Assembly (NCBI GenBank): GCA_964475985.1
Contig: CAYYYP010000030.1
Coordinates: 1 to 41,706, forward strand
Direction: 5' to 3'
Source: CAYYYP01 sp964475985
GTDB taxonomy: Bacteria > Bdellovibrionota > UBA1018 > CAYHWW01
DNA length: 41,706 nucleotides
Shown: in pieces, positions 17,401-26,200 of the stretch
Layout of the letters: each line of letters begins with the position of its first letter
Position numbering within the stretch: position 1 is the stretch's first letter
Made by a program: the position numbers and the translations under genes
Notes under the pieces: model-generated
Told to the model about the DNA's origin: nothing
Databases searched by the model: none
The model's input: only the letters and a program-made list of their open reading frames with translations

Positions 17401-19332
17401 GGGACTGCTCACGAGATCATTGGGACCCTTAGGATTTTCGAACAATGCCGCTAAGGCGGGAAGGCCCGGGCGCGCCTCGAGCAGTTCGGTTGGGTTTCCG
17501 CCGAACAGTAGAATGAGGTCGCCGTCATCTCTGGCTGCAATCGGCAGGCTTCCGTTAATTCTCAAGTTATCCACAATACTGGGGTCAAGTGGCGCTTCTC
17601 CCTGTCCGGGAATTTGCATTTTATAACCAGGATTACTGAGGAGCGATTCAACATGGACTGGGTCGTTTCCCCGAAAAGTGTGGGTCTGCAATCTTCTCGC
17701 AAACTCGCCCTCCGGCATCCCGTGTTCCCGCACCCACGTCTCATACATAGGAATTGTAGTAATGGAGCCCGTATTTAAAACCTCGCGGACCTCTGGAATA
17801 GAATTATAATATTCAGAAAGTATATTTGCGGCGTGGCTACGCGTAACGGCCGGATTGCTGACATCTAATTGTTCCGTGAGTTGCCGGCGCACCCACGGGT
17901 AGCGGGCGGCCGCTCGCCTCAGTAGCGGAAGATGGATACTGTTAAGATCAAATCCATTATTATTGGGAAGTTGCGCTAATGAATGTTCAATTAGGGGCCG
18001 TGAATAGCTTTCGGCCGGAAAATCCTGAGCTAAGATTTTGAGGAGATTCCGGGCATTTTCGCTGTGGGTATGAGTTAAATCAGAAACGCGCCCGAGAATC
18101 GCCTGCTGCACTTCCGGCAAAGCAAGCCCTCGGCCTGTGCGATATTCTCTGGAGTAATTTTTTTCCAGCCCCGCTAAAATTTCTAGCTCAGTATGCCCTG
18201 AGCGATCGGGATCAGCCAAAGCTTCGGCATAATAATCCCTGATTGCTGCATTGGGCTCACCAATCTCACCCATCGCTTCCGTAGTTTTCACGACGAAATC
18301 ATTTTGGCTCAATTCTCGCAAACGGGGGAATAAGACGTTGGCGACTTGCGTTTTTATTCGGGGCGAGAGGGAGTGTAATATTTCCCGCCTCTGGTTTCCA
18401 TTTGAAGGGCCAAATGCCTTCCTAATTGCACTACGCATTTCCTTATTAGAGGCTCTCAGCGCTTCTACAAATCGACTTTCCATCGCTGGACTCAGGCGGG
18501 ACTCCAGCAAAAGAAATATGGGATCAGGATCGTTGTCGGCTGCCGCCGCTTCTTCGATGTCGGGATGCAAGGGGCGACCATCGGTACGCTGCATGAGTTC
18601 TAGGTAAACATCAGAATTTGGTCGAGATCTAATTTCTCGGCAGGCAATTCGCCGCACCCAAGGTACCGAGTTTGCGAATCCAGAAAACAAGGGATCAAAA
18701 AAGGATACCCTACGAGTTGCCTTTTCCATCTGCATGAGCGGACGTTCCCAATGTCTGCTTACATTTTCAAACGAGGCCCAGTTGTTGATTGCTCGTAGCA
18801 GATTCTCCCCCTGTACCAAAAGAGGACGGGTGTTAAAGGCGCGAGTGATATCTGGAATAATCTGGGGATGCGAGTTACTAAGGCGAATCAACGGGCCCAA
18901 AAGTTCCTGATGGGTGGGGAAGTGTTGAAGGAGCCATATATGAAATTGGGTCCCCAACTCCGCTGGCCATGGGAAATTTACAGCATTAAGAAGTTTAACC
19001 GCGGCGTACCCTTCGTTGAGTTGCCGGTTATTTGCAGCGCCAAGTCCGGGGGCTGGTATCCGCCTTACAATGTCTAAAAGTTGGTTGATCGCGACGCCCC
19101 GGTCTGGTTCTCCTTGCGCTAAAATAGCCCGCATTCGGGTGGTCATTGCGTCATTCCACGGCCGATCGGTCGCGTTTCCGGTGCTAAGAATTTGGTAAAC
19201 TTCGTCGCGAATTTCTTGGGCCGGGGTAGCTAGCGTTTCACCCATGAAAAAACCTACGTAAAGAAGGCCGAGAATAAGGGCCGCTCGTGTGGTTCTTAGG
19301 ATTTCATGAAAGTTGAATTGCACCTGGCGCAT
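14452..19332 (-). CDS. Giant exported protein with helical repeats and a transglutaminase-like cysteine domain
   Basis: About 1626 residues with a signal peptide (hydrophobic 17-31, cleavage near 35). Residues about 60-560 are a run of short amphipathic helices resembling HEAT/ARM solenoids (for example VVKTTEAMGEIGEP). A middle helical and mixed region follows. Near 1100-1240 is a probable beta-sandwich (GVDFAVVRHRPTGDYAV), then a transglutaminase/papain-like core: MCAQCDATNG with Cys1305 and Cys1308, His1356 in ARTHELHL, and Asp1370 in VVYDSTP. The His-Asp spacing of 14 and the DxT ending are typical of transglutaminase-core enzymes. The tail is basic and Pro-rich, then helical. It may be a secreted cysteine protease or crosslinking enzyme; which Cys is the nucleophile is unclear. 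ATG 19332 was chosen over GTG 19335; neither has a strong ribosome site. Confidence 0.72.
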   Translation of the reverse strand: MRQVQFNFHEILRTTRAALILGLLYVGFFMGETLATPAQEIRDEVYQILSTGNATDRPWNDAMTTRMRAILAQGEPDRGVAINQLLDIVRRIPAPGLGAANNRQLNEGYAAVKLLNAVNFPWPAELGTQFHIWLLQHFPTHQELLGPLIRLSNSHPQIIPDITRAFNTRPLLVQGENLLRAINNWASFENVSRHWERPLMQMEKATRRVSFFDPLFSGFANSVPWVRRIACREIRSRPNSDVYLELMQRTDGRPLHPDIEEAAAADNDPDPIFLLLESRLSPAMESRFVEALRASNKEMRSAIRKAFGPSNGNQRREILHSLSPRIKTQVANVLFPRLRELSQNDFVVKTTEAMGEIGEPNAAIRDYYAEALADPDRSGHTELEILAGLEKNYSREYRTGRGLALPEVQQAILGRVSDLTHTHSENARNLLKILAQDFPAESYSRPLIEHSLAQLPNNNGFDLNSIHLPLLRRAAARYPWVRRQLTEQLDVSNPAVTRSHAANILSEYYNSIPEVREVLNTGSITTIPMYETWVREHGMPEGEFARRLQTHTFRGNDPVHVESLLSNPGYKMQIPGQGEAPLDPSIVDNLRINGSLPIAARDDGDLILLFGGNPTELLEARPGLPALAALFENPKGPNDLVSSPFIRRFLTRYSISGWQRALDTRIGHRLRNETLETAATNHFKGQLDPLSTINNGYLRLRNEHQREAQNRSAPNEGRIPLNVKNQLETQARNHFLSSLQVRHPQMSPTQVQTLSQMPQFRSQLLNMIAHEEMVYLQRHPDLTPPYEERLRLWRARQSEALRESLRTNLTHIVRTGDGNIVLQNLSNLPALPGFEPNTDISGEPGHEFLLGQLPELTRHLSQIDITWNPVTREPALLIAGQTIPISHLQYVPSLPPEIHPDAVSTFMMTSPDTLVGQSRRADFPTLVRETLFRRSLPLMLQYYGEAARILSPEFTDASDLEFQLAHMQRERMHTTPLRWLPPSTQLDENIAVEAFLWRQTVEGHRDFPNAMLYWQAREEHARTTGEPVHNLAVGMSVESFRNAQAQANATPLHGNSNTRATNSVPTTEVMHRVEYQGRIPREELPTHFTLGEKEDFLNPAEAQVMEIREPRNAELMGQLARAPNRIMVRSAEPWQGGENAPDALIARPEGWDISQIEVVDGSGRALRQGVDFAVVRHRPTGDYAVRPLNPTVTGFNVNATYQIPSVRPAVRPDAMDPLYDVARLRRINERFRAAGFEHAANHLEHALNTRATNGQIHGRIIEGVMQGSALYSYRPEYTFPPANRPRAVNEFTPWARFLAEDNIMCAQCDATNGLFTTMLESYHQDNPAIRMQTRTEFSVEAGAATLNANNLHARTHELHLTDPSARVVYDSTPYEHDPRSTRPNLDAANRSAASQRPTLRSRWSAWWQRIRNVVNQIRENRALARANRGLPAAQPVAPQLPPVVENVITQDHPVAPLAESIPPRPRTPFDLPAHTIAERQGTLNREITNTRNFITRLGGIKRLNRDDFILRAERLARTYRDFISGEASVSEAAQIVRRIHPDAVFSEVPEEAELNHAFAEAAQQILDRFNGTRPLPDMGQRFPHYHPSRVAAVTEVLTGVLTPLTGRAAVTEEACLTQSLGSVLSN

Positions 19333-19335
19333 CAC

Positions 19336-19668
19336 TAATTGGTCGGTGGTTTGGGTGAAATTGCTGAGCTCTTGAACGGCTTAAAAAGCAGATGGGCAAG
19401 ACTTTCCCGGCCGTTGGGGTTTGCTCTGTGTAAATTCTAAATTACAGAAAATTATATAATGCGCCGAGTTATATACTGTCGTTCTTTCTGCTAATAAAAA
19501 TCCCCAGTTTTAACCCTTGCCCCGCCCTCAACCACTTTTATTAGCTAATAATATTAGTGATAATTAAACTTATCAACAATAAATGATTTAGACATAGCAG
19601 TACCTAGGACATCAATGGTCCTAAGTTGGAAGTTTAGGGACGAAAAAGCATGGCGCTAAAGCACGGTT
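19336..19668. other. Intergenic region with AT-rich inverted repeats
   Basis: No gene is visible. It contains the AT palindrome CTAATAATATTAG (19545-19557) and a hairpin TAGGAC-ATCAATG-GTCCTA (19605-19623), extendable with one mismatch to 19602-19626. Neither has the T-run of a terminator on either strand. The part nearest 19335 should hold the promoter of the giant gene, but I cannot assign clear -35/-10 boxes. Confidence 0.5.
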
Positions 19669-21066
19669 CTATTGAACGCCAAGCTTGCGCACCGCAGTAT
19701 GATAAAAACTAAAACCGCGCTTTTTTGCATAAAGCAAATTCGGGCTTAAATCTCCTGAGCCAATATAGGGACAGGAAGCATCGGGTAGGGGATTCTTTCC
19801 ATTTTCGAGGGCAGAGTAAAATTCCACAACACAATCCTGCCCTCGGGTGAGGTGATTGTACCAATTTACGTAGGCACCCGGAAATCCCCACTCATCCCAG
19901 AAAGTCAGAGTTAAAAAAGTGAACAGGGCAAGGGCCACCGGCAGTCGCACATTGCGCCATGCGTTAAATTTATGAAGCATATTTACCCAAAGATAGAGGG
20001 TGAAGGGGACACAGATGAGGCCCCATTCCGCATAACGCATAGCCTTCGCTTGAGTCAGCCCAAAACCCGCACGTCCACTAGCAATGCTGAGCAGCGGCAA
20101 AAGAAGGCCAAGCCAAACCGCAAAAACAAGCCGTTCTTGGGTGGTCGCAAGCTTAAGGGCTTTTGTACGAAAGAACAGATAAACACCTGGGATGTGGACC
20201 ACAAAAAACGTGAGTAGAGAAAACCCTAGGGACAAATTTCTTAATCCAAAACCTAGACTTAAAACTTCGGCATAAAATCGCCAAAATTTAAAAGTTATGG
20301 GCAGAAGCGGCACGGGGTGATGGGCAGGTCTTTGGTAGCCCTTGAAATAGAGACCGATAAAAACCAAGGTATAGGTAGTAATCACCGCAGCCTGAGCAAG
20401 CCTTGTCTTTTTGTTTTTGGGGGATGCATCCTTCAGATCAAAAAATACTGAGATTAAAAATACAATAAGCCCTGCGAGCACGGCCAAAAGCCCTGCCGCA
20501 AAGGAAAATACCGCCAAAAAGGCCGTCATTGCCCCCCAAAAAACATGGGACCACTTGATTTCTGATCTTAAAATGCAGTGCAGGAAAAGAATCGAAAACA
20601 GGATTGATGAGTGAAAGTGAATATTGAAGGGAAGGCTATGGTTTTCCCAATTGATGGGACTAAAAGAAAGGCAAAGCCCAAAGGGAATGAGCCAGCCAAA
20701 CTTTGATTTAAACTCCTCGCGCAGCGTAAAATAACAAACGCCCATAAGCCCCGCAAAAAACAAATGCAGCACCACGAGCATATGCAGGAGATTAAGCCCG
20801 TTTATTTTATAGATGAGCCAAGCAAAAAATTTCGTGATGGCGATGCGATGTTCATTGTGAAACCGAAAAATCCACTCTGGATCAAATGCATCCTGAACAC
20901 CATCCCGCTCAAAAAGCATCCAGCTGTCGGCAAAGGGGATATCCAGAGAAAAATGGTACGCATAAAAAAATTGAACACAGAATAGGACGGCCGCCAGGGC
21001 CGTAAAAAACCTGCATAAATACAGGTTAAAATCGGGCGTTTTGCTTACGTTTTGAACTTGGTTCAT
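19669..21066 (-). CDS. Polytopic membrane protein, possible GT-C type glycosyltransferase
   Basis: 465 residues with about ten hydrophobic helices separated by short loops. The first extracytoplasmic loop contains an acidic motif FADSW (45-49) and HNEHRI (70-75), and the C-terminus is a soluble tail of about 70 residues. An Asp/Glu-bearing first loop followed by many helices is the general plan of GT-C lipid-linked sugar transferases, and similar loops with NEHR motifs occur in uncharacterised bacterial membrane proteins. That assignment is inference. It lies 74 bases downstream of the Cys-rich secreted protein gene. Confidence 0.6.
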   Translation of the reverse strand: MNQVQNVSKTPDFNLYLCRFFTALAAVLFCVQFFYAYHFSLDIPFADSWMLFERDGVQDAFDPEWIFRFHNEHRIAITKFFAWLIYKINGLNLLHMLVVLHLFFAGLMGVCYFTLREEFKSKFGWLIPFGLCLSFSPINWENHSLPFNIHFHSSILFSILFLHCILRSEIKWSHVFWGAMTAFLAVFSFAAGLLAVLAGLIVFLISVFFDLKDASPKNKKTRLAQAAVITTYTLVFIGLYFKGYQRPAHHPVPLLPITFKFWRFYAEVLSLGFGLRNLSLGFSLLTFFVVHIPGVYLFFRTKALKLATTQERLVFAVWLGLLLPLLSIASGRAGFGLTQAKAMRYAEWGLICVPFTLYLWVNMLHKFNAWRNVRLPVALALFTFLTLTFWDEWGFPGAYVNWYNHLTRGQDCVVEFYSALENGKNPLPDASCPYIGSGDLSPNLLYAKKRGFSFYHTAVRKLGVQ

Positions 21067-21140
21067 AAAACTTCAAAGAAGTAACATCATGACAGCAAAA
21101 TTGAAATTTAAGAATCTCGCGACTATAGAAGCGCAAAAAG

Positions 21141-23174
21141 CTAATGCGCTGACCGCCCCCTTGGCGCAGGCGCGTGGACTGCCGTAGGAGCTGTCGCGCT
21201 TTGGCATCTCTGCGTGAGAATTCGTGTGGCAAGGCTCGCCGCGATTTGTTCCGGCAACATATCAAATGAAAGGTAAGGCCGAAGAGGGTCTACTTCAGGA
21301 AACCGGGGATTGGGCTGCATGCAGGCAAAGCTTGGGTTTGCGGCTGCTAAGTTTAGTGGAACTGGCCTTGAGCCTCCTGCCTGCGGACCCGAACAGAAAT
21401 TTATGTAACAAAAATTATTTGTGGTTGTGCGTGGGGGTACCATATCTTGGAATATCGGAACGACGAACTGGACTCGGGTACATGCTTCGTTGCGGGAAAC
21501 GTCGAAATCAGTAAATCTCTGAAGAAGGGGAAGGACGTCTCGGGCTGAGATTTCAATCTCACCAAATAGCCGCAAAGGCTCAGGCATTCGTAAGACTTCC
21601 GGCCTCCGACCTCTCCTTTGGACTCGTGGGATCACCTCTGAAGGAATTTGCTCGCAGCGGCAAACTTGATTGCTCTCGTCGCGGTAATTAGCCCGCATAA
21701 GGCTGACCGAGCATTGAGCCCTTGATCCGGTGGGGCAATCTGGAAGCAACGGCAGGGCTTGCCACCCAGCGTAGGCCTGAACCAAGTTCAACCCATGACA
21801 GTAGGCCGTTAGGTTTTCATTTCCTTCTGCATCTTGTGGGTTCTGACATGCCGCAATAAGGTTGTTCGTCCCCGTAGAGTTTAACGAATTTCTGAAAGTA
21901 GAAAAATTTTCCGCAATAACGGTGTTTCTTGCGTAGGCCGATACTGCATTCCTTTGCAGTGAAGGAAGGAGAGTCGTGACCATCTGCTCTTGAATCGCGT
22001 GACTAAGGCGATCGGCCAGGGTTCGGAATCTGGCGATTCTACGGCGGCCATCTAAGGTCATTTCATCGGTCACGCCTGGCCGGGTACAACCGTTAAGCGA
22101 AACATCAGCGGGCGGCCGTTGCAAAATATTTTCGCTCCACCTTAAATACTGTTGCGAGAGTAACTGACTAGCCTGCGACGCTGCGCGAGGATTTCCTATT
22201 GGAGCAGGACCCTCTATCCGATATTGGCTGACATCAAGACGTTCGTTATCCAAAATAATTGAATCATCGGATAGGCCCATGGGGTCTGACCAATACCTGC
22301 TGCAGCCCGCAAATTGTGGAGCTAACTGAGCAAGCTCTGCGTTCAGTCTTTCAATTACGGTTGATGAGGCGGGAAGGGCAACTTCGTAATTAGAATTTCG
22401 GATAACGCCATCAAGTAAGCCTAAATGAAAACAGTGAGGACCATCTGTGGTTGCATCCCTTGCAAGGCAAGCCGTGATTTGAAATTCCCCTTCGGGCTCC
22501 CATTCAAGATTTGATAAAATAAAGTTAAAGCCCTCACCGGGAAAGTCAGCATAGGGTTGCCCCACAAGTTCGGAATTGCACCCAATCTGGCGTATCCCGA
22601 AATAGGTTGAGAAATAGATGACGTACCTAGGATCTCCTTCGTTCTGAAGTTCAGAAGGATCTCTTCCGCCCAAGACCCGTAGGTCAGGAGCATTGCAATT
22701 GCGCATCACCCGGTTACCGGTTGTGAGTTGAGTGATATAAAATCTAAATAATCTTTGTTTGGCTTCCGTTAAAATCTGCTCATGCGTGCCGCTGCGAGTA
22801 CGATTATATTGCGCTAACGCGAGACGATAATTCGAAATCAAACCCTCACTGCCGCTAGCGACATCTCTTCGAAGCCGATTCAAGGATCGCAGAATTTCAT
22901 CATATTCATTCGGGGCTACGCTGTGTTCACGCGTAAATTCTTCCCTTACGATCCTGGTTCTATCTTCGACAATGCGCTGGCAGCCTTTTTTATGAGCCAG
23001 TTCCGTGATGATTCTAAGCGCACGCGCAGGTTGTACAACTTGTCCGGCTCCATCTACGAGAGGATAGGGTGGCGCAGCGGATTGTGCGAAGGCCCGCGAA
23101 GCATTCAAGCTATAGTAACTTAAGATGAGTGCAATAGCGGATAAATTAAAACACTTAAAAAACGCAGATTTCAT
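21141..23174 (-). CDS. Cys-rich secreted hypothetical protein
   Basis: 677 residues with a signal peptide (about 1-31, ending AFAQ-S). The mature chain contains 18 cysteines spread along its length, including RCEQ, INFC and QRCQ contexts, an even number consistent with multiple disulfides in the periplasm or outside the cell. No catalytic motif or known domain is recognised. It lies downstream of the LamG lipoprotein gene in the same orientation and may be co-transcribed with the membrane protein at 19669-21066. Confidence 0.75.
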   Translation of the reverse strand: MKSAFFKCFNLSAIALILSYYSLNASRAFAQSAAPPYPLVDGAGQVVQPARALRIITELAHKKGCQRIVEDRTRIVREEFTREHSVAPNEYDEILRSLNRLRRDVASGSEGLISNYRLALAQYNRTRSGTHEQILTEAKQRLFRFYITQLTTGNRVMRNCNAPDLRVLGGRDPSELQNEGDPRYVIYFSTYFGIRQIGCNSELVGQPYADFPGEGFNFILSNLEWEPEGEFQITACLARDATTDGPHCFHLGLLDGVIRNSNYEVALPASSTVIERLNAELAQLAPQFAGCSRYWSDPMGLSDDSIILDNERLDVSQYRIEGPAPIGNPRAASQASQLLSQQYLRWSENILQRPPADVSLNGCTRPGVTDEMTLDGRRRIARFRTLADRLSHAIQEQMVTTLLPSLQRNAVSAYARNTVIAENFSTFRNSLNSTGTNNLIAACQNPQDAEGNENLTAYCHGLNLVQAYAGWQALPLLPDCPTGSRAQCSVSLMRANYRDESNQVCRCEQIPSEVIPRVQRRGRRPEVLRMPEPLRLFGEIEISARDVLPLLQRFTDFDVSRNEACTRVQFVVPIFQDMVPPRTTTNNFCYINFCSGPQAGGSRPVPLNLAAANPSFACMQPNPRFPEVDPLRPYLSFDMLPEQIAASLATRILTQRCQSATAPTAVHAPAPRGRSAH

Positions 23175-23236
23175 CTCAATGACTCATCGGAAAAATCTCG
23201 GTAAAACTTTAGTAGATTCCGTGGGCAGCTAATACA

Positions 23237-26200
23237 TTACTGACAAGCCACGCCAAACCGCGGAGAAACCATAGAGCAGTTTTGTTTCACTTCCGCCGGG
23301 CTTAAATTTACGTCATAAAAAATGATGTGCCCAAGGCTAGCGTTCAGAGGCAAAAGGCCATCTGCCTGGCCTCCCACAACCAAGTTTCCGCTCACGCCTC
23401 CGCGATTGAAACTCAACGCAGCATCCGCCGTTAATGCACCATTTTTGTAAATGGCAATCTCGTTTCCATTGAAAATGAAATTTAGGTTTACCCAAGTTTC
23501 ATCGGCTACCGTAACCGTACTCAAAACGCTTACCGCACCCTGGCTAAACTGTAAGTGGCCATCACTGGTGATGCGCGCGATGAGCTTCTGCGCTGAGCCC
23601 ATGGAGAAAAGCGTCATATCCGAACCCAGAGTAGGGTTCACCCAAAGGTCTACACTTCCCTGTACCGGAAATGTGAAGTTTTTAAGTTCAAGTCGGTCAT
23701 CGGTTCCATCAAAACTTAAACGATAAGGATCAAGCGTAGTCCCGCTGCCTTGCCAGCCACTTACGCCAGCGTTGCAATCTATTGAACTAAAATTATTTAA
23801 GTTAAGGTCGTGGGCATATTTAGAAAGATCAAAAAAACGCCGCTGAGCAGCTTCACAGCCTGGATCATAGGCGTTGATTCCGCCTTTTGCATTCCCTGGA
23901 TCATACCAAGCCAAAACATGGTCCGTTACAACTTCGCCGACATTAGCGATCCGAAACCTATTTGCGGTTGCATCGTAATCTGATTTAATTTGGTCCACAG
24001 TCGTTACGGCAGAGCCATCCGCGCTGCCATACAACCTAAAGTCGGCCAAAGCGCCAGTCCATGCGGAACTTCCATTTGCGGTTGCACCGATAAATAGATT
24101 TGATGATGGAGTAGAATAAGTCGCGCCAGCGCTCAGCTGCGGATTCACCGCGCACTCAAGTCGCCCATCCACAAAAACTTGCAAAAGAGTGCCATCCCAG
24201 TGGCCAGCCAAGTGATGCCACGTCGGAGTGCTACCCCCTAGTGAGGAGCTGGATTGACAGCCAAGATAACTCGTCGAGCTCACTAAGGAGGAAATATCAG
24301 AAGCGGGAAGTGCATGATTCCAGATCGCAAAATCATCTAACTGGCCTTGAAAGCCCTGAGATCCACTCGGCAGAGCACCAAGCGCTAAAGCTGCCGAACT
24401 TGCCCCTGTGCCAAAGGCCGAAATCGCCAGGGATTGCGTGAGAACGCCGTCCAAATAAAACGCAACCTGCGCTCCATCACCCACGTAGGCCAGGTGATGC
24501 CAATGAGAATCATTTACAGAGTTATTCCCGGTGGAAACCTCGCCAAAGGATGAAGTTCCATTATGCAATTGAGCAACGTAGCGATGATTCAACGGCTGAT
24601 AACGAATTTGCATTCCTTTGCCGCTACCGCTCGTTTGGGTGCCCAGAAGGACCGGCTCATAGCCTGGGTCCAGTTGCGGATCTGAAACTTTGGCCCAGAG
24701 TGCTAACGTGAATTTTCCACCATTCTCAAATAAGCGCATCATGGTGGGGGTTCCGATTCCACTTACAAATGAGTTTGCTCCGGGTAGTTCTACGGAAAAG
24801 TCCGCATGATCTGGATGTGAACTCCCACTACCTAAAATTACATTTGAAGAATAGGTAGCCGTAGAATTATAGATGCCGGTGACCCCTCCCGAAAGTGCGA
24901 TATCGTAGGCCAGCGCGCCCGAGGTTTCATTCAGTTTAAAAAAATGTTTTGGTCCCCGGGATAAAATATTATTCATCGGGAAATGAAGATATTTTCCCGC
25001 GTTGAAATGGTTCAGCGCCTGTTGTGCAGAGAGAGGATAACCGTAAACTGCTACTTCATCGATTTGCCCTACGTGGTTATAAAGGTGCCAACGAGATGCG
25101 CCGCCAATGGCCATGGCAATATTTCCGGTTCCATAACTTGCGATGGATGGAATGGGCATTCCAACATTTGCATACGGAACTCCGTCCACGTATAAACGCA
25201 TTTTATTTTCAACCGGATCCCTCGTCGCTACGACATGGTGCCATTCGTTCAGGGAGACGGCACCGCCTGCACTATTGGCAATCCAGCCCGATGATCCGTA
25301 ACTCATGAACTCAACCCGAACGCCTGCGCCCCCCGGGGTCGGCGACAATTGAATATATTGGTTTCCGGTATTGTAGCTACCCACCATGATCAGCATATCT
25401 TGGCCCGCTGGTACGGAAGGCGTCTTAAACCAAAGTTCATAACTGTAGGTCTGAGTAACGAATGCCGCAGGCAATGCCGCCGATGTACTAATCTCCTCAT
25501 CGTTTTGGCCGGAAAAAGTCACGGCCGTATTGCCGTCTGAATGCAAGGCCCCGGACACTTCTTTCGTTAGACTGGCTGAATAATTCAAGTGAAAACCGCT
25601 TGGCCCTAGATCCGTTGCTACTGTGGTAGCCGCGTTTTCCCCTAGGCGCCAGTAGGAGAGGGGGTGGTCCCTGAGAATGAGACTTTCATAGTTTCCTTTT
25701 CCTACTTGAAACTCAATCTTTCCCGCTTCCTCTAAATGGGCGACAGTGGTTTGCCTCACAACAAATCCGGAATTTGACCCGCCGCCATTACTTAAGATCA
25801 CACTAGAAGGAATATTTGGAGCCGCGCTCTTTAACCAAGTGCTGAAGGCAAATTTCGTAGCGCTTGAGATCGTTGTCCCGAGGCTTAAACGATCAGCGGG
25901 ATCTCCGGCAAAATCTAAACTATAAAAATTTATAGAACCACCGTCGCCCTTCCACGGATTTACGGACGTAAAAAAACCCGACAGGTTAGCCGTTAGGCCG
26001 GACCACAAATCTAGCCATGCACTGAGGTTATCGCGGGCCGTTCCGTCGAGCCTTGGGGCAGTTCCGTCGCTTAAGGAAGCGTCTAAAGCCATCGCAAGGT
26101 TGGTGATCGGGAAATTCTCGCGTACCGAGACCAAAAACGTTTTTGCACCACCAGCTCCGTAGGCATCGCTCGGAGTAAGAGTGAACCGAAAGGTTCCTCG

